From Ruminococcus flavefaciens ND2009 (GTDB lineage: Bacteria; Bacillota; Clostridia; Oscillospirales; Ruminococcaceae): DNA of 64,000 nt. Made by a program: the position numbers and the translations under genes. The DNA lies in assembly GCF_000621785.1 (NCBI RefSeq), contig NZ_KK211347.1, positions 186,001 through 250,000 of the forward strand, written 5' to 3'. The notes beneath the pieces were generated by a model. It was given only the letters and a program-made list of their open reading frames with translations, searched no databases and was not told the DNA's origin. How positions within the stretch are numbered: the stretch's first letter is position 1; every line of letters begins with the position of its first letter. Shown here piece by piece: positions 38,101 to 45,800 of the stretch.

Positions 38101-38413
38101 CAAAAATGATCCTGTACTTCCCGGTACAATAATGCTGGATGGACTTGTTCAGATGTTCACCTTCTTCCAGATGTATGTCGGATTGTTTAATTCAGAAAAA
38201 AGACTTATACCCAAAATGAAAACAGGTTTGCAGATAGAGACCAAATTCAGGGGTGAAGTGAAAAAAGCCCGTCACACTATAAAATATCAGCTTGATATTA
38301 AAATGGTGGAGAAAAGAGAAAATGGTTTGCTTATCAATTCTGATGGATTGGTATACTGTGATGGCGTATTGATAATAGAGGAGAAAAACATATCTTCAAT
38401 TATAGCAGAATAA
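35114..38413 (+). CDS. PfaB-type AT fused to PfaC-type DH-DH
   Basis: A 1099-residue protein behind AGGAGGAG. Residues 1-~270 resemble the degenerate KS-like start of PfaB; ~280-650 are an acyltransferase whose nucleophile motif reads GGSLGE (S377) instead of GHSLGE, so the His before Ser is lost. Residues ~710-1099 are tandem FabA-like dehydratase domains similar to those of 24385-28152, but here both the catalytic His (H995 in HFKNDPVLPG) and Asp1009 (FabA Asp84 position) are present. In known PUFA systems PfaB and PfaC are separate; the fusion is unusual. It is the last gene of the synthase set, 92 bp before an ABC exporter. Confidence 0.85.
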   Translation: MLFVTSFGISTFHIIDKNQFYDILIEKEIYKTRTNSKQHDPIAEAIKQAGAEGLPMVSVGNKIDGMRYFSVLNDALKMIEGKTAIVFSGEGENQYGDAAVIVVGRENKHDEAYACIEVSDEGLSVSRSRIGELYAANETVKEALGIIEACIAVKHALSFDNPWGGNVFIDTSYNDTTEYVRSFFFEKVRIRRILSKTESVKLPDIYLLPLLFRNESDLVNRCSRIIDSVRSLKELSVECMKESMNSSAAYKIVSFVVESREQLKSELELFLKEKENWNKPGFKWNTVYGSCFFASPIGSDGKICFINPPGGMFSKVPFYRFFSLFPMLKNEIKNNRITCKSRVDLINRYYFEIVSIFLTIKALLHIGIKLDSIIGGSLGEISIPLVLDSVESYDTPLELEKSSPDIMINVIGLLEDIIENQPELSRSYFKREISDLQKWYVLCPYEKVKEYIDSLPAGSPIFIIIIGSPNDIVICGEEQICKKLINELKCYSMEFKDPVYAHTPILDPEFERMKDKISALGMHIRRSNDFDVYGTYVGHKLGYSIEEFAENYSGCLIKQVDLPTIFRKAYEEGNRIFIDLGSSAFCNKWAKESLKDCDVYVFSPYEKITPYSSILSIAANLWANRISFDSKKLILWYSGDYSTFVPEEAADTAVSHSDWKTDFWNKLLKNQIKRNEALYDYYLNKSRNIRGHKSRNVATEDALVFPAEKECLYNYSQILEMTDNSMSNVLGEKYRNEDKYPVRARMPLPPFMFVSRITDINAEYGKLNAGSYVEAEFDITDDCILKMNDYCVSSVVFSEAAHVGIFLMGYMGLDDIYSGKTKFRITDVITKYPSDKWPVIGDTIRLKFCIKKVIKNGYNVITVSDYKVYLEDELIIDAVETGGFFTQDILDNSVGIINSVKAPKLIQVKGQENLYFKICSKTTFSRSELENYYKGDFIRCFGNKADSIRFSLNIKPEVRFADRILEISESGGRFGLGYLIAEKEIDPDFWAFKCHFKNDPVLPGTIMLDGLVQMFTFFQMYVGLFNSEKRLIPKMKTGLQIETKFRGEVKKARHTIKYQLDIKMVEKRENGLLINSDGLVYCDGVLIIEEKNISSIIAE

Positions 38414-38505
38414 TTTGTGGCAGAATCACTGAGTATTTTTGACATATTTCAGATCTCAGAAAAAATAACCATAATCAAAGGATCACCGGTTTAAGGAGGA
38501 TAATT

Positions 38506-39264
38506 ATGAGCCTAAAGAACAAAAAGAGCGAGAAAGTGATTGAGAATAAGAAAACAGATTCAAAAGAGATCCTTGCAACTTTGAAAGATATAACAAAAGA
38601 ATATGATTCCGGCAGTGTAAAGGTCAAAGCGCTCAATGGCGTGGATCTTACAATTTATAAAGGTGTAATGCATGTTATATTGGGACAAAGCGGATGCGGC
38701 AAGACCACCTTGCTTAATATTATCGGCGGTCTGGACAGTGCTACATCAGGAACTTTTGTTTTTGAAGGCGAAGACCAGTCTGAGCTGAATGAAAAGGGAA
38801 TGACCGCATACAGAAGAGACAAGGTCGGTTTTATTTTTCAGAGCTACAACCTGATGCCCGAATTAACTGTTAAAGAGAATGTGGATTTTATTGCAGGAAT
38901 TTGCAAGGAACCTTTAAATACCAAGGATATGCTTAAATCGGTGGGTATTGATGACCTTTCCAAAAAGTATCCTTCACAGCTTTCAGGCGGTCAGGCACAA
39001 AGAGTTGCTATCGCACGTGCGCTGGTAAAGAATCCTAAGATCATTCTTGCAGATGAGCCTACTGCTGCACTGGACTATGCAACAAGTGTGGAGGTTTTAG
39101 GCGTTATAAGAGAAATAGTAAAAAAAGGTGCTACACTCGTAATGGTAACACATAATGAAGAAATTGCAAAAATGGCAGACAGTGTTATCAGAATGAAGGA
39201 TGGAAAAATCGTAAGTGTTACTGACAATGAATCTCCTTGCAGTGCCGATGAACTCCATTGGTAA
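38506..39264 (+). CDS. MacB/LolD-type ABC transporter ATPase
   Basis: 252 residues, ATG behind AAGGAGG. Motifs: GQSGCGKTT, Q-loop FIFQSYNLMPELTVKENV, LSGGQAQRVAIARAL, ILADEPTAALD and VTHNEE. The N-terminus has a 25-residue Lys-rich extension. Paired with the 911-residue permease downstream; second exporter of the locus and the only transporter next to the synthase genes. Confidence 0.9.
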   Translation: MSLKNKKSEKVIENKKTDSKEILATLKDITKEYDSGSVKVKALNGVDLTIYKGVMHVILGQSGCGKTTLLNIIGGLDSATSGTFVFEGEDQSELNEKGMTAYRRDKVGFIFQSYNLMPELTVKENVDFIAGICKEPLNTKDMLKSVGIDDLSKKYPSQLSGGQAQRVAIARALVKNPKIILADEPTAALDYATSVEVLGVIREIVKKGATLVMVTHNEEIAKMADSVIRMKDGKIVSVTDNESPCSADELHW

Positions 39265-39325
39265 AAACATACAGATGATGTTTTCAGCTATCTTGTTTTT
39301 AACTTACGAAAGGACTGAATAAAAA

Positions 39326-42061
39326 TTGAAGAAAATCTACATGATCGATACTTGGCGCCGTATGAAGAAATCGATGATAACTGTATGCTGTATCATCCTT
39401 ATCATCTCGCTGGGGATTGCTACATATCTTGGAATCCTTTTTGCTGAGAGATCGATGAGACAAACAGGCAATAATGTTTTTTCCGATCAGGCATTTCATC
39501 ATTTTGAAGTTTCGAATAAATATGGCATAACTCAGGATAGTATCGATAAGCTCCTGAGTTTGCCTGATATTGATTCTGCTGAGGGACTGTATAAAACGAC
39601 CGGATTTCTGAAGCTCGGGGAGCAGGACAGACTTGTGACTGTTCAGGCATTTACTAAGCAGGTCGATACAGCTAAAGTCGTTGAAGGCAGACTGCCTGAA
39701 GCACCCGACGAAATTGCTATTGAGAAGGTCATGGCAGAAGATGACGGCATAAAGCTTGACGATGAACTGGAGATCGACAGTACTGAAGAGGATGGAGAAA
39801 GCTATCTGCTCAATACCAGATTCAAGGTCGTCGGAGTGGTATGCCATCCTGCATATTCCTGCAATTATGTATATAGCAGGCGCGGAATGAGCGAGAAAGG
39901 AAACGGAAACTGTCATAATTTCTTCCTCGTAGCTGAGAGTGCTTTCAATACAGAAAAATATGAAAATGGCTGGCCGAGTGTATTGCTATGGAGCGATTCA
40001 TTGGATAAGCTGGATTCCTTCAGCGATGATTATGAAAAGAAAAGCGATCAGATCGGCGAAAGCATCTCTTCTGTGGCAAAGGCTGAAAGTGACGAGAGAT
40101 ACTCTGATATAAAAGGCAAGTATCAGCAGAAGATAGATGATGCGGAAAAGCAGATAAGCGACGCTGAAGAAGAAATAAAGAGCAACAGCTCAAAGATCGA
40201 AGAATCAGAAAAAGAGCTTGAGAGCTTGAAATCTGATCTGGAAGAGCTGAAAAAAGTCGCTCCTAATGAAGATTATTCAAAATATGATTCCGAAATTGTC
40301 AAGGCTCAGGAGGAAATTGACGGCTACAAGACTGAGCTTGAGTCAGCTGAAAAGGAAGCGGATGAGAAGCGCGGAGAGCTGGCAGATTATCAGAGCGATA
40401 TTGACGGCATGACAAACAGCGAATGGAGCGTGCTGGACAGATTCGACAATGTCAGCTTTGCCATGTACAAGAATAACGCTGAAGGCCTTGGAAAGCTCGG
40501 ATTCAGCTTTGCCTTTGTGTATATTGTAGTTGCACTTATGGTTTGCTATTCCTCTATAGGACGAATGGTAACAAAGCAGAAAAACCTCATAGGTACTCAA
40601 AAGGCATTGGGCTTCAAATACAGTGAAATATTGTCACAGTATCTTTCATATTCATGGGTATGTACCTTCTGGGGCTGCGTATGGGGAATACTATGGGCTA
40701 TATTCTTTGTTGAAAAGCTGTCGCTGAAGGGCTACGTACAGATCTATTATTTTAAGGACTATGTTCTGGCGTATAATATCAAACAGATCGCTATTGTGGT
40801 CGGTGCGGCATATTTCCTCACAACATTGGCAACAATAATCGCCTGCAACAAGTATATTAAGAAGAATGCAATTGAACTCCTTAAGGAAAGATCAATTGAT
40901 AAGGCAAAGACGTTCTTCTTTGAAAAGCTGTTTATCTGGAAGAAAATATCCCTCTTCAAAAGAACAGTAATAAAAAATCTCCTCAATGAAAGAAGACATT
41001 TTATTTCTACTATTATCGGCGTTTCGGGCTGTACAGCCCTGCTGATAATCGGCTTTACGATGAAGTATGCCATCTCAGATGTAAATTATAAGCAGTTTGA
41101 TGAAATACAGAAGTTTGATCTGTTTTTACAGGTCGAGGAAGATTCGGATCACACGGTATTTGAAAACAATCTGCAGTCTGTCGGCAATGTTGAATATCTT
41201 TCCATTTCAGATAAGATGGTCGAGGTGGAATTGGAGAAAAGCAATAACATTGTCGCAGATCTCATGTGTGCAAATATTGACGATCTGAAAGAATACTTCG
41301 CTGTGAACATTAAACAGCAGAGTGAAAACGACATTTACAAGGGTGCGATCATCAGTTCTAATACTGCTGATTTTTACAAATTGAATATTGGCGATAAAAT
41401 AACTGTAAAAAACAGAAATGGTGATAAAATCGAAGTTGAGATAACAGGCATATCTGAGAATTATGTCTGCCACTTCCTGATTATTTCTCCTGAAACATAT
41501 AAATCGTTATTTGCTGATGACATCAATAAAAATGCCTACTTTATAAAACTGAACGGTACTGAAAAGGATACCTTAAAAGCTGCCTTAGAGGATAATGAAG
41601 GATTTATATCATTATCGGGCAAGGAATCCGGAAAAAGTATATTTAAAAATATAGCTGATTCGCTCAATTCGGTTATCCAAATCATGATCTGCCTTTCAGC
41701 TATAATGGCATTGATCGTTGTAATGAACCTGATGATAATGTATATCAATGAAAAAACAAGTACATTGGCGGTTATGCGAATCAACGGCTATTCATTAAGA
41801 AAGACAAAATCCTTTATTAATATCGGAAATACTGTTCTGATAATAATCGGCCTGATAATCGGTCTTGCTGTTGGTATTCTCTTAGGTCTGAAAATAGTTA
41901 TGATAATTGAAAATGATGTTGTCGCATATGAGCATATTCCTAATCTCAGAGCCTGCTGCATAAGCTGCGCCATCAGTGCTGCGTATGCTATTATCATAGG
42001 AGCCATTGCGAATATCAAAATCTCAAAGATCTCGCTGACTGACCTGAGCAGATATGAATAA
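39326..42061 (+). CDS. Large FtsX-like permease with extracellular coiled coil
   Basis: 911 residues from TTG 39326 (ATG 39341 is an alternative). An N-terminal helix is followed by an extracellular domain ending in a long charged coiled coil (residues ~265-370). Three helices with an LIGTQKALGFKYSE motif come next, then a second FtsX unit (one helix near 570, a second extracellular domain and three C-terminal helices with LAVMRINGYSLRKT). The double-FtsX build is that of Gram-positive bacitracin/lantibiotic-type exporters that expel or flip lipid-linked or antimicrobial substrates. Coiled-coil versions reach across the cell wall. Likely role: export or self-protection. Confidence 0.88.
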   Translation: MKKIYMIDTWRRMKKSMITVCCIILIISLGIATYLGILFAERSMRQTGNNVFSDQAFHHFEVSNKYGITQDSIDKLLSLPDIDSAEGLYKTTGFLKLGEQDRLVTVQAFTKQVDTAKVVEGRLPEAPDEIAIEKVMAEDDGIKLDDELEIDSTEEDGESYLLNTRFKVVGVVCHPAYSCNYVYSRRGMSEKGNGNCHNFFLVAESAFNTEKYENGWPSVLLWSDSLDKLDSFSDDYEKKSDQIGESISSVAKAESDERYSDIKGKYQQKIDDAEKQISDAEEEIKSNSSKIEESEKELESLKSDLEELKKVAPNEDYSKYDSEIVKAQEEIDGYKTELESAEKEADEKRGELADYQSDIDGMTNSEWSVLDRFDNVSFAMYKNNAEGLGKLGFSFAFVYIVVALMVCYSSIGRMVTKQKNLIGTQKALGFKYSEILSQYLSYSWVCTFWGCVWGILWAIFFVEKLSLKGYVQIYYFKDYVLAYNIKQIAIVVGAAYFLTTLATIIACNKYIKKNAIELLKERSIDKAKTFFFEKLFIWKKISLFKRTVIKNLLNERRHFISTIIGVSGCTALLIIGFTMKYAISDVNYKQFDEIQKFDLFLQVEEDSDHTVFENNLQSVGNVEYLSISDKMVEVELEKSNNIVADLMCANIDDLKEYFAVNIKQQSENDIYKGAIISSNTADFYKLNIGDKITVKNRNGDKIEVEITGISENYVCHFLIISPETYKSLFADDINKNAYFIKLNGTEKDTLKAALEDNEGFISLSGKESGKSIFKNIADSLNSVIQIMICLSAIMALIVVMNLMIMYINEKTSTLAVMRINGYSLRKTKSFINIGNTVLIIIGLIIGLAVGILLGLKIVMIIENDVVAYEHIPNLRACCISCAISAAYAIIIGAIANIKISKISLTDLSRYE

Positions 42062-42072
42062 GGAGGAATAGT

Positions 42073-42522
42073 ATGAATTATGAGGCTGAATTTGAGGATA
42101 TTGAAGAGATAAAAGTTGCCTCAATAAAATATACCGGTGATAATGACGAAGGTATAGATCATATGAAAGAGCTTTATATGAAGTTTAAAAAGATCATTTC
42201 CGGGCCATTCTGCAGTATGTATTTTTCGGCTGACTATTCTGACGTAAAAGAAACCGAGTGCTGTGTGCCTGTCATTGAAGAATTTGAATCTGATGATAAG
42301 TTCAAGTTTAAAGTGCTTCCAGCGCAGCGTGCTTTATGTGTGCTGCATATAGGCAGATATGAGGAACTTGGCAATGCATTCACCTTTATTACAGGCTATG
42401 TCAGGAAAAACGGATTGCAAGTAGAGTATCCTATCAGATTAGTATATCAGAAGGGACCTGGTCTGCTTTTCAAAGGCAATCCCGAAAAATATGAAACTAA
42501 GATAATTGTTCCCATAATTTAA
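42073..42522 (+). CDS. GyrI-like small-molecule-binding protein
   Basis: A 149-residue protein, 11 bp after the permease with an AAGGAGGA site. It matches the GyrI/SOUL-type effector-binding fold: an N-terminal IKVASIKYTG strand, a central FKVLPAQRALCVLHIGRYEEL and a C-terminal YPIRLVYQKGP. This fold binds hydrophobic small molecules and is usually fused to AraC or MerR DNA-binding domains; here it stands alone. As the last gene of the exporter operon it could bind or sequester the lipid or lipopeptide product. Confidence 0.8.
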   Translation: MNYEAEFEDIEEIKVASIKYTGDNDEGIDHMKELYMKFKKIISGPFCSMYFSADYSDVKETECCVPVIEEFESDDKFKFKVLPAQRALCVLHIGRYEELGNAFTFITGYVRKNGLQVEYPIRLVYQKGPGLLFKGNPEKYETKIIVPII

Positions 42523-42537
42523 TAGTGAACTGACTGA

Positions 42538-42575
42538 GTCTTATTGGACCGCGTGTTCGATAAGGCTTATTTTTT
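42538..42575 (+). terminator. Terminator closing the biosynthetic locus
   Basis: A 9-bp stem with two G-U pairs (GTCTTATTG at 42538-42546, CGATAAGGC at 42558-42566), followed by TTATTTTTTA. It lies 16 bp after the GyrI-like gene and marks the right end of the locus. Confidence 0.75.
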
Positions 42576-42797
42576 ATGCAGCTGTAAATTCCTTACTTCC
42601 TCCATAACCGTAAATCGGTTCTTTTTATATTTTGCCAAGAGGTCTTTATTGAAAGTAGTCGCAGGCTTAGTGTACATAAGTTCAATCTTATGCCCCGATA
42701 TTTCGATACCATGCTTGAGAACTTCAATTAGGCTATGGTATATATAACAGACCGCTTTGAAAAGATCAGGGATAGGTATGGCTTTGCACTTTTACGT
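42567..42797 (-). pseudogene. Possible HsdR N-terminal fragment
   Basis: About 76 open codons on the minus strand without a start. The stretch GHKIELMYTKPATTFNKDLL followed by KYKKNRFTVMEEV resembles the N-terminal region of type I restriction HsdR subunits (from memory of the family, not searched). The frame ends in a short Lys-rich tail at TAA 42567, inside the terminator. If right, it is a restriction-gene relic at the right edge of the biosynthetic locus. Confidence 0.4.
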
Positions 42798-42849
42798 CCA
42801 GATAAAAGGCATAAGCTCAGAATGCCGCAGTAAGTTTAAAAATGACGGA

Positions 42850-42875
42850 ACTCCCTGTGTTTACGCACAGGGAGT
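42850..42875. other. Perfect 10-bp hairpin without T-tail
   Basis: ACTCCCTGTG and CACAGGGAGT with a 6-nt loop, upstream of the promoter of the Tpt1 gene. Could be a terminator remnant or an operator. Confidence 0.4.
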
Positions 42876-42897
42876 GAGCTTTAATACGAGATCTCTA

Positions 42898-42926
42898 TTG
42901 ATTTTAAGGCACTATTATGGTATACT
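42898..42926 (+). promoter_or_regulatory. Promoter of the Tpt1/KptA gene
   Basis: TTGATT at 42898-42903, a 17-bp spacer, and TATACT at 42921-42926, 41 bp before the ATG at 42968. Good match to sigma-A consensus. Confidence 0.65.
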
Positions 42927-42967
42927 AAGGTTAGAATAAATGAAATAACAAGTAATGAGGTGAGAAA

Positions 42968-43522
42968 ATGAACGAATTGTCGAAATATCTGTGTTTGCTC
43001 CTTCGTCATCATCCTGAGAAAGCAGAGCTTGATATGGACGGACACGGTTGGGTATCAGTAGAACAGCTTATTGAGGGCGTTGACCGTTACAGCAATTATA
43101 AGCTTGATCGTGAACTGCTGGAACGGATAGTAGCCGAAGACAACAAGGGACGTTACAGATTTGATGAAAACCATGAAAAGATCAAGTGCTGTCAGGGTCA
43201 CTCGGTTCCATGGGTCGAACCTGAGCTTGATTACTGCGAACCTCCCGAGTTCCTGTATCACGGAACGACTACAAAGGCTCTTGAAGCCATTGTGGAGAGC
43301 AAAGCAATAAAGAAGATGAAGCGACACGCTGTACATATGCAGGCTGATATAAGCAAGGCATGGCAGTCTGCCGAGCGTTGGCATAAGACTCCTGTAGTGC
43401 TGAAAATAGCAGCATCTGAGATGTACAGGGAAGGATACAGGTTCGGAGTTACCGAAAATAAAGTCTGGTGTACCGAGGAAGTACCGGTGAAGTATATTTG
43501 TGACAAAATCTATAAGAAATAA
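42968..43522 (+). CDS. kptA: RNA 2'-phosphotransferase (Tpt1/KptA)
   Basis: A 184-residue enzyme close to the usual bacterial KptA length. It shows LSKYLCLLLRHHP at the start, then RYRFDENHEKIKCCQGHS and FLYHGTT, the conserved His/Arg and NAD-binding elements of the family. Tpt1 transfers an internal 2'-phosphate from RNA to NAD, forming ADP-ribose 1'',2''-cyclic phosphate (established for yeast; E. coli KptA is active). Bacteria have no such tRNA splicing, so its natural substrate here is unknown. It has its own promoter. Confidence 0.9.
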   Translation: MNELSKYLCLLLRHHPEKAELDMDGHGWVSVEQLIEGVDRYSNYKLDRELLERIVAEDNKGRYRFDENHEKIKCCQGHSVPWVEPELDYCEPPEFLYHGTTTKALEAIVESKAIKKMKRHAVHMQADISKAWQSAERWHKTPVVLKIAASEMYREGYRFGVTENKVWCTEEVPVKYICDKIYKK

Positions 43523-43588
43523 TAGGGAGCTGATCATAACTTTAATATTAGCTTATAACCATACTATAACTGAAGGGGAGATGATATT

Positions 43589-45625
43589 GTGAACTTTTTA
43601 TGCTCTTGCTGTAAAAGCCGTATCACGAATGATGATCAGAAACGTCATCTGATCGAAGGTGCAGGTATCCATAATATAGGATATCATCTGGCATGGATGG
43701 AATGCTCAAAGGAAGAATTGTCTCTGCCGCTCGATAAAAGGCAATGGCTGCACACGAATCAGGTCCCGGTCGTCGGAGAAAAGCGTATACTCAAGGTCAC
43801 AGCACCTTTTGACGAGGAAATAGGTGATACATTCACTACGATCTTTGAGCCGTGGCAAATGTTCCTGAACGGTTGGGAAAGTGCTGAAAGTCCGGACGAT
43901 ATCGGCAAGGCCTGTGCTGTACTTTGCCGTTTTGAAGAGGTTCTGTGTTCGGATGATTTTTCTGCTATTATATACGCAACAGTGTTAAAAACTATCCCCC
44001 TCGATCAGCTTTATAAAGTAATACCCGAAACAGTAACAGATGATCGGTTCTATGAAGAATTCGGCGACGGTCAGGAAGTCTGGACAGAATATGAAGATAA
44101 ACACCGGCTCTACCGCACATGGAATGCCCAGGGCGATGTAGGACAGATGCAGCTGATATACACTGACGAACTGGGGATCCGCCATGAAGTGCTGACCAGT
44201 TGGTATGCAATGCATGATGATTTTTACTATTTTGGAAATACAGTAAATAAGTCCCTTGAAACCGGAAAATCCGAAGGGGCTTCAAAGTACAGGTTCCTGG
44301 AGAGAGAGACAGACAACAGGGAGAAAAGTGAAGCGCGGATAGCTTATCTCGAACAGAAATACGGAATAGTTTTCCCTGACATATTAAAGGATCTTTATTC
44401 CAGAACAGATGGTTCAGGAATGAGAACCTGTTATCTTGAAATAGATGATTACGGCTATGAAGTCTATGATCTGGTCACACTGGAAGATGAAGACGGCGGT
44501 TTTGAATGGCTTGTTGACAACATATATCGTGCCGAACCGATGAACAGGTATATTCCTGCTGACTGGTATCCTTTGGCAGAGGATGAAGGCGGCGATCATT
44601 TCTTCTGGAGCAGCAAAACACAACAGGTCTACTATGTTTTCCATGAAGAGATCGACGATAAGATACTGATCGCTGACAGCATCGAAGAATTCATTGAGAT
44701 GCTGAACGATTCTGTTGATACGCTCCCTCCTGAGCCTGTCCGTTCTGTTGTTGAAGCCAACGGCTGTCAGTGGGATATAACAGAACAGTGGGACAGCTGT
44801 GTCATCAACCGCTGCGTCAACAAAGACTCGCTGAAGGAGGTAACTGTTCCGTCAGAGCTGAACGGAAAGCCTGTTATTTCTATTGGTGACAACGCCTTTG
44901 CAAACGATCCTGTCTCACTGTGCAGAGTCATCGAAACTCTCATTATGCCTGACACGATACATCGTATCGGCAGCTTCTTTTTCAAGGGCTGCATTTACCT
45001 CCGACATATAAAAATGCCTGCGGAACTGGAAAGCATTGGAAATGAAGCCTTTCGCGGCGCATCGGGACTGGAGACCCTTGCCATCGGAGATAAATGTATA
45101 TCCATCGGAAATCTGTTCTGTGCGGATGCAATTTCCCTGCGGACGGTCTCTATCGGTGCAGGTATCAAATTCATGGGGGATTATACATTCTACAATACTC
45201 CATCAATGGTAGGCTTCCGCTGCTATGGAGAGCTCAGATCGCTGGGACACGGCTCCTTCTGGATGAATAAATGGGCTGATTCGCAGATCTTTCGTCCCGA
45301 TGCAGAAATGCTCCGCTTTTGCAGGAATAACTCTCTGCTTTACCGCTATGTCAAGCAGAACCCACCGACACGGCTTTTCTTTGATGATACGGTCAGGTAT
45401 GTATTTGACCACGCATTCGGCGGCGACGCATGGAATTCAGGCAACGGCATAACGGATATTTATTTTCCCGGTGCTGATACTATCGGTGCGCAGGCATTCA
45501 AAAAGGTGCCCTATGCAACGGTACACCTCAGCTCCTCACGAATGGAGGCATCATACGGCTCGGACTATGAGTACACGATCGCTTCGCTCTGTGTGCCTGC
45601 AAAGGTAGTGTTCGATCTCCCATGA
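43589..45625 (+). CDS. SMI1/KNR4-like protein with BspA-type LRRs
   Basis: 678 residues from GTG 43589. The N-terminus has a CSCCKSR cluster; residues ~1-240 are unrecognised. Residues ~250-380 fit a SUKH/SMI1-KNR4 domain (ARIAYLEQKYGIVFPDILKDLY, then WYPLAEDEGGDHFFW). From ~415 to the end are BspA-like leucine-rich repeats (IGDNAF, IGSFFFKGC, IGNEAFRG). SUKH domains are frequent immunity proteins against contact-dependent toxins, and LRR_5 units are protein-binding (established). No signal peptide, so probably cytoplasmic. No toxin gene is adjacent. Confidence 0.75.
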   Translation: MNFLCSCCKSRITNDDQKRHLIEGAGIHNIGYHLAWMECSKEELSLPLDKRQWLHTNQVPVVGEKRILKVTAPFDEEIGDTFTTIFEPWQMFLNGWESAESPDDIGKACAVLCRFEEVLCSDDFSAIIYATVLKTIPLDQLYKVIPETVTDDRFYEEFGDGQEVWTEYEDKHRLYRTWNAQGDVGQMQLIYTDELGIRHEVLTSWYAMHDDFYYFGNTVNKSLETGKSEGASKYRFLERETDNREKSEARIAYLEQKYGIVFPDILKDLYSRTDGSGMRTCYLEIDDYGYEVYDLVTLEDEDGGFEWLVDNIYRAEPMNRYIPADWYPLAEDEGGDHFFWSSKTQQVYYVFHEEIDDKILIADSIEEFIEMLNDSVDTLPPEPVRSVVEANGCQWDITEQWDSCVINRCVNKDSLKEVTVPSELNGKPVISIGDNAFANDPVSLCRVIETLIMPDTIHRIGSFFFKGCIYLRHIKMPAELESIGNEAFRGASGLETLAIGDKCISIGNLFCADAISLRTVSIGAGIKFMGDYTFYNTPSMVGFRCYGELRSLGHGSFWMNKWADSQIFRPDAEMLRFCRNNSLLYRYVKQNPPTRLFFDDTVRYVFDHAFGGDAWNSGNGITDIYFPGADTIGAQAFKKVPYATVHLSSSRMEASYGSDYEYTIASLCVPAKVVFDLP

Positions 45626-45800
45626 TGTTTCAGGCATTAATATGATGCCGAAACAGTAATAAAAGGAATCAGGGCTTGATACTATAGAAGAAGCAAAATA
45701 TATGACATGGTATCCCGGTCATCGGCATTATTATAAAACAGATGACCGCTGCAATATCAATTATAACAGTAGTAAAAACAATACAATATATGAGGTTAAA

